DNA from: Dehalococcoidia bacterium
GTDB taxonomy: Bacteria > Chloroflexota > Dehalococcoidia > Dehalococcoidales > W498
Direction of reading: 5' to 3'
DNA: 8,738 bases
NCBI GenBank assembly: GCA_030608125.1
Contig: JAUWEU010000022.1
Span: forward strand, 1 to 8,738
Below, one piece after another: positions 7,219 to 8,738 of this stretch. A program made the translations under genes and the position numbers. The stretch's first letter is position 1. The number at the start of each line of letters is the position of its first letter. The notes beneath the pieces were generated by a model. It made no database searches and had not been told where the DNA came from. It saw nothing but the letters and a program-made list of their open reading frames with translations.

Positions 7219-7854
7219 CTATTTAGACTTAGTTTCCTGTTCCTGCCACAATTGTTCTATTGTGTGATTTATGACCCCGTAACCAAAGCCACGCCGCTTG
7301 AGGTATTCACCTAATCGGCGACGGAAACCCTGATAATCAGATAGAGATAAGCTACGAGCTTTACTTAGGGCTGCTCGATAGGCACTATTGTCATCGTTAA
7401 CTGTATTAACCACCTGGTCTATGATGTCAGCGGCTACACCCTTTCGCCTCAGCTCCAGCTTGGTTAGCCATCGGCTGCGTGGGCTAAATGATTCCCGATT
7501 ATCCTTCCAGAATTGGGTAAAGGCAACATCATCCACCAACCCTTGTTCCTTTAGTTTGGCTATCACCGCCTCTATGCTATCATCATCAAAACCCCGCCAG
7601 TGAAGTCGCTCCCTTAGCTCAGACTCGCTCCGAGGTCGGTAGCTAAGGTAGTGGGCAGTAGCATTGAAGCAACGGTGGAAGTGGTCAGACCTGGCTAGTG
7701 CTTCAATCTGACCGACAGATAGCTCCTGCTCAACCTGCAGACCCTCTCTTACTACTACCTCAGCTTCCAGGCTGAAAGCGAACTTGCCATCTAAGAATAC
7801 ATTTACCCGCTTTCCCCGACCCTTCCCGACCCTGATTGCGGTAATCTTCCTCAT
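7219..7854 (-). CDS. recX: Regulatory protein RecX
   Basis: RecX binds RecA filaments and modulates (usually inhibits) RecA strand exchange, co-protease and ATPase activities. The 211-residue product shows the family's helical repeats. The signature YLSYRPRSESELRERL lies at about 69-84, followed by GFDDDSIEAVIAKLKEQGLVDD (88-109). The next repeat has FSPRSRWLTKLELRRKGV (123-140), and the last has GFRRRLGEYLKRRGFGY (176-192). A beta-rich N-terminal extension (residues 1-50, KITAIRVGKGRGKRVNVFLDGK) is typical of the longer RecX proteins of Gram-positives and Chloroflexi, compared with the 166-residue E. coli protein. It lies 101 bp downstream of recA on the same strand, separated by a terminator-like hairpin, as in E. 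coli, where such a hairpin keeps recX expression below recA. A GAAAGGG site 7 nt before ATG supports the start. Confidence 0.95.
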   Translation of the reverse strand: MRKITAIRVGKGRGKRVNVFLDGKFAFSLEAEVVVREGLQVEQELSVGQIEALARSDHFHRCFNATAHYLSYRPRSESELRERLHWRGFDDDSIEAVIAKLKEQGLVDDVAFTQFWKDNRESFSPRSRWLTKLELRRKGVAADIIDQVVNTVNDDNSAYRAALSKARSLSLSDYQGFRRRLGEYLKRRGFGYGVINHTIEQLWQEQETKSK

Positions 7855-7861
7855 TGGCTTG

Positions 7862-7868
7862 CCCTTTC
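7862..7868 (-). promoter_or_regulatory. Ribosome binding site of recX
   Basis: The - strand reads GAAAGGG, 7 nt before the ATG at 7854. It sits immediately after the T-rich run of the recA-recX hairpin, so transcripts that pass the hairpin carry it. Confidence 0.65.
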
Positions 7869-7869
7869 T

Positions 7870-7901
7870 AAGACAAGAGGCTGGAGCTTACGCCCCAGCC
7901 T
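7870..7901 (-). terminator. Terminator-like hairpin between recA and recX
   Basis: On the - strand, AGGCTGG (7901-7895) pairs perfectly with CCAGCCT (7884-7878). One mismatch follows, then GC/GC and a 4-nt loop, so the stem is 7 bp plus 2. The hairpin is followed by CTTGTCTT, a T-rich but not continuous tract. This is the form of a leaky intrinsic terminator or attenuator downstream of recA. The weak T tract suggests partial read-through into recX. The same hairpin on the + strand has no gene upstream to terminate. Confidence 0.55.
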
Positions 7902-7955
7902 TAATTACTGTTACTACCTATTAACCTAGCTATTTAAAGTGTCATTAATTGCTAG

Positions 7956-8738
7956 CTAAGGTTTAGAGCTGGTGACGGCTGAGGCTCTAATCTGTCGCTC
8001 AATCTCTTGGGCAAGCTCGGGATTCTGACTCAGATATTGCTTGGCATTCTCCCTACCTTGCCCCAGGCGAATGTCACCATAGGAGAAAAAAGCGCCAGTC
8101 TTGTTTACTAGCCCCAACTCCACACCCATGTCTATAAGATTACCCTCCCGGCTTATCCCATGGTCAAACATGATGTCAAACTCAGCACTTCTAAATGGAG
8201 GGGCAGTCTTATTTTTGACCACCTTAGCTTTGATATGGCTGCCTATTGCCTCATTTCCCTGCTTGATAGTTTCAACTCGTCTTAAGTCTATCCTAATTGA
8301 GCTATAGAACTTTAAAGCCCTGCCCCCCGGTGTCACCTCAGGGTTGCCAAAGATAATACCAACCTTTTCTCTTAACTGGTTGATGAATATTACTGCTGTC
8401 CCTGACTTACCAATAGCGGCAGCCAGCTTTCTCAATGCTTGTGACATTAGGCGAGCTTGCAAGCCAACATGAGCGTCCCCCATCTCCCCCTCAATTTCAG
8501 CCCTGGGGACTAAGGCGGCAACACTATCAATGACTATAACATCAATAGCTCCGCTCCTGACCAGTGCCTCGGTAATCTCCAGAGCCTCCTCTCCAGTATC
8601 GGGTTGAGAGATAAGCAGGTCGTTAACATTAACGCCGCAATGAGCGGCATAGGCTGGGTCTAGGGCATGCTCCACATCAATATAGGCAGCCACTCCCCCC
8701 CGTTTTTGCGCTTCAGCAAGCACATGCTGACCTAAGGT
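7956..8738 (-). CDS. recA: Recombinase RecA (N-terminal ~73 residues outside window)
   Basis: RecA forms ATP-dependent filaments on single-stranded DNA for homologous recombination and SOS co-protease activity. The frame is open to the right edge, and the first visible residues, [15 protein letters not shown], follow the Walker A lysine, so the GTG at 8723 is internal. The 260 visible residues align without gaps to E. coli RecA if 73 is added: E23 is E96 (EHALDP), D71 is D144 (Walker B, VIVIDS), Q121 is Q194 (INQLR), and K175 and K177 are K248 and K250. Loop L1 ([16 protein letters not shown]) and loop L2 ([16 protein letters not shown]) are intact. The protein would end near residue 333 in ASAVTSSKP, without the acidic tail of the 352-residue E. 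coli protein. recX follows on the same strand. The recA promoter and any LexA box are outside the window. Confidence 0.98.
   Translation of the reverse strand, partial: TLGQHVLAEAQKRGGVAAYIDVEHALDPAYAAHCGVNVNDLLISQPDTGEEALEITEALVRSGAIDVIVIDSVAALVPRAEIEGEMGDAHVGLQARLMSQALRKLAAAIGKSGTAVIFINQLREKVGIIFGNPEVTPGGRALKFYSSIRIDLRRVETIKQGNEAIGSHIKAKVVKNKTAPPFRSAEFDIMFDHGISREGNLIDMGVELGLVNKTGAFFSYGDIRLGQGRENAKQYLSQNPELAQEIERQIRASAVTSSKP

Noticed and set aside
8721..8723. GTG as the start of recA
   Set aside because: The upstream in-frame residues TLGQH match RecA immediately after the Walker A lysine, so the gene simply runs past the window edge.

Overview
The window reads as an ordinary chromosomal segment of a bacterium with roughly even base composition. 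I infer a member of the Chloroflexota, most likely a non-dehalogenating Dehalococcoidia-type lineage. The grounds are the protein style: a B-box zinc-finger membrane protein, an unusual PlsY-like acyltransferase, and a fused membrane Fe-S reductase beside a FabG-type SDR. This is inference from family resemblance; there is no rRNA or other taxonomic marker in the window.

Layout. A short-chain dehydrogenase/reductase, cut at its 5' end, occupies the left edge on the + strand (1-501). Everything else is one co-directional run on the - strand, read from right to left: recA (cut at its 5' end by the right edge), recX, rny (RNase Y), a YmdB-family phosphodiesterase, a PHP-domain phosphoesterase, a PlsY-like acyltransferase, a B-box zinc-finger membrane protein, and a 722-residue membrane-bound heterodisulfide-reductase-like Fe-S protein. 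The last gene converges with the SDR across a 37-bp gap. Spacings in the - run are 2 to 42 bp, except the 101-bp recA-recX gap, which holds a terminator-like hairpin. No tRNA, rRNA, CRISPR array, insertion sequence or long repeat was seen, and no gene-free stretch exceeds about 100 bp.

How the genes fit together. recA-recX is the classical recombinase/regulator pair. rny-ymdB next to recA is a synteny also known from Firmicutes such as Bacillus subtilis. The PHP protein resembles YciV/TrpH (RNase AM), so rny, ymdB and php form a candidate RNA-decay and nucleotide-turnover block with very tight spacing (20 and 2 bp). plsY belongs to phospholipid synthesis. The left end (fused NarI/DsrM-like plus HdrD/DsrK-like protein, and SDR) suggests acyl-CoA or hydroxyacyl oxidation feeding electrons to the quinone pool.

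I found no convincing undescribed system. The points worth a second look are modest: a PlsY homologue lacking the usual third motif, a roughly 40-residue insert with a 15-bp tandem duplication in the Fe-S protein, an SDR lacking the tetrad Asn, a RecA without an acidic tail, and the RNA-turnover gene block.
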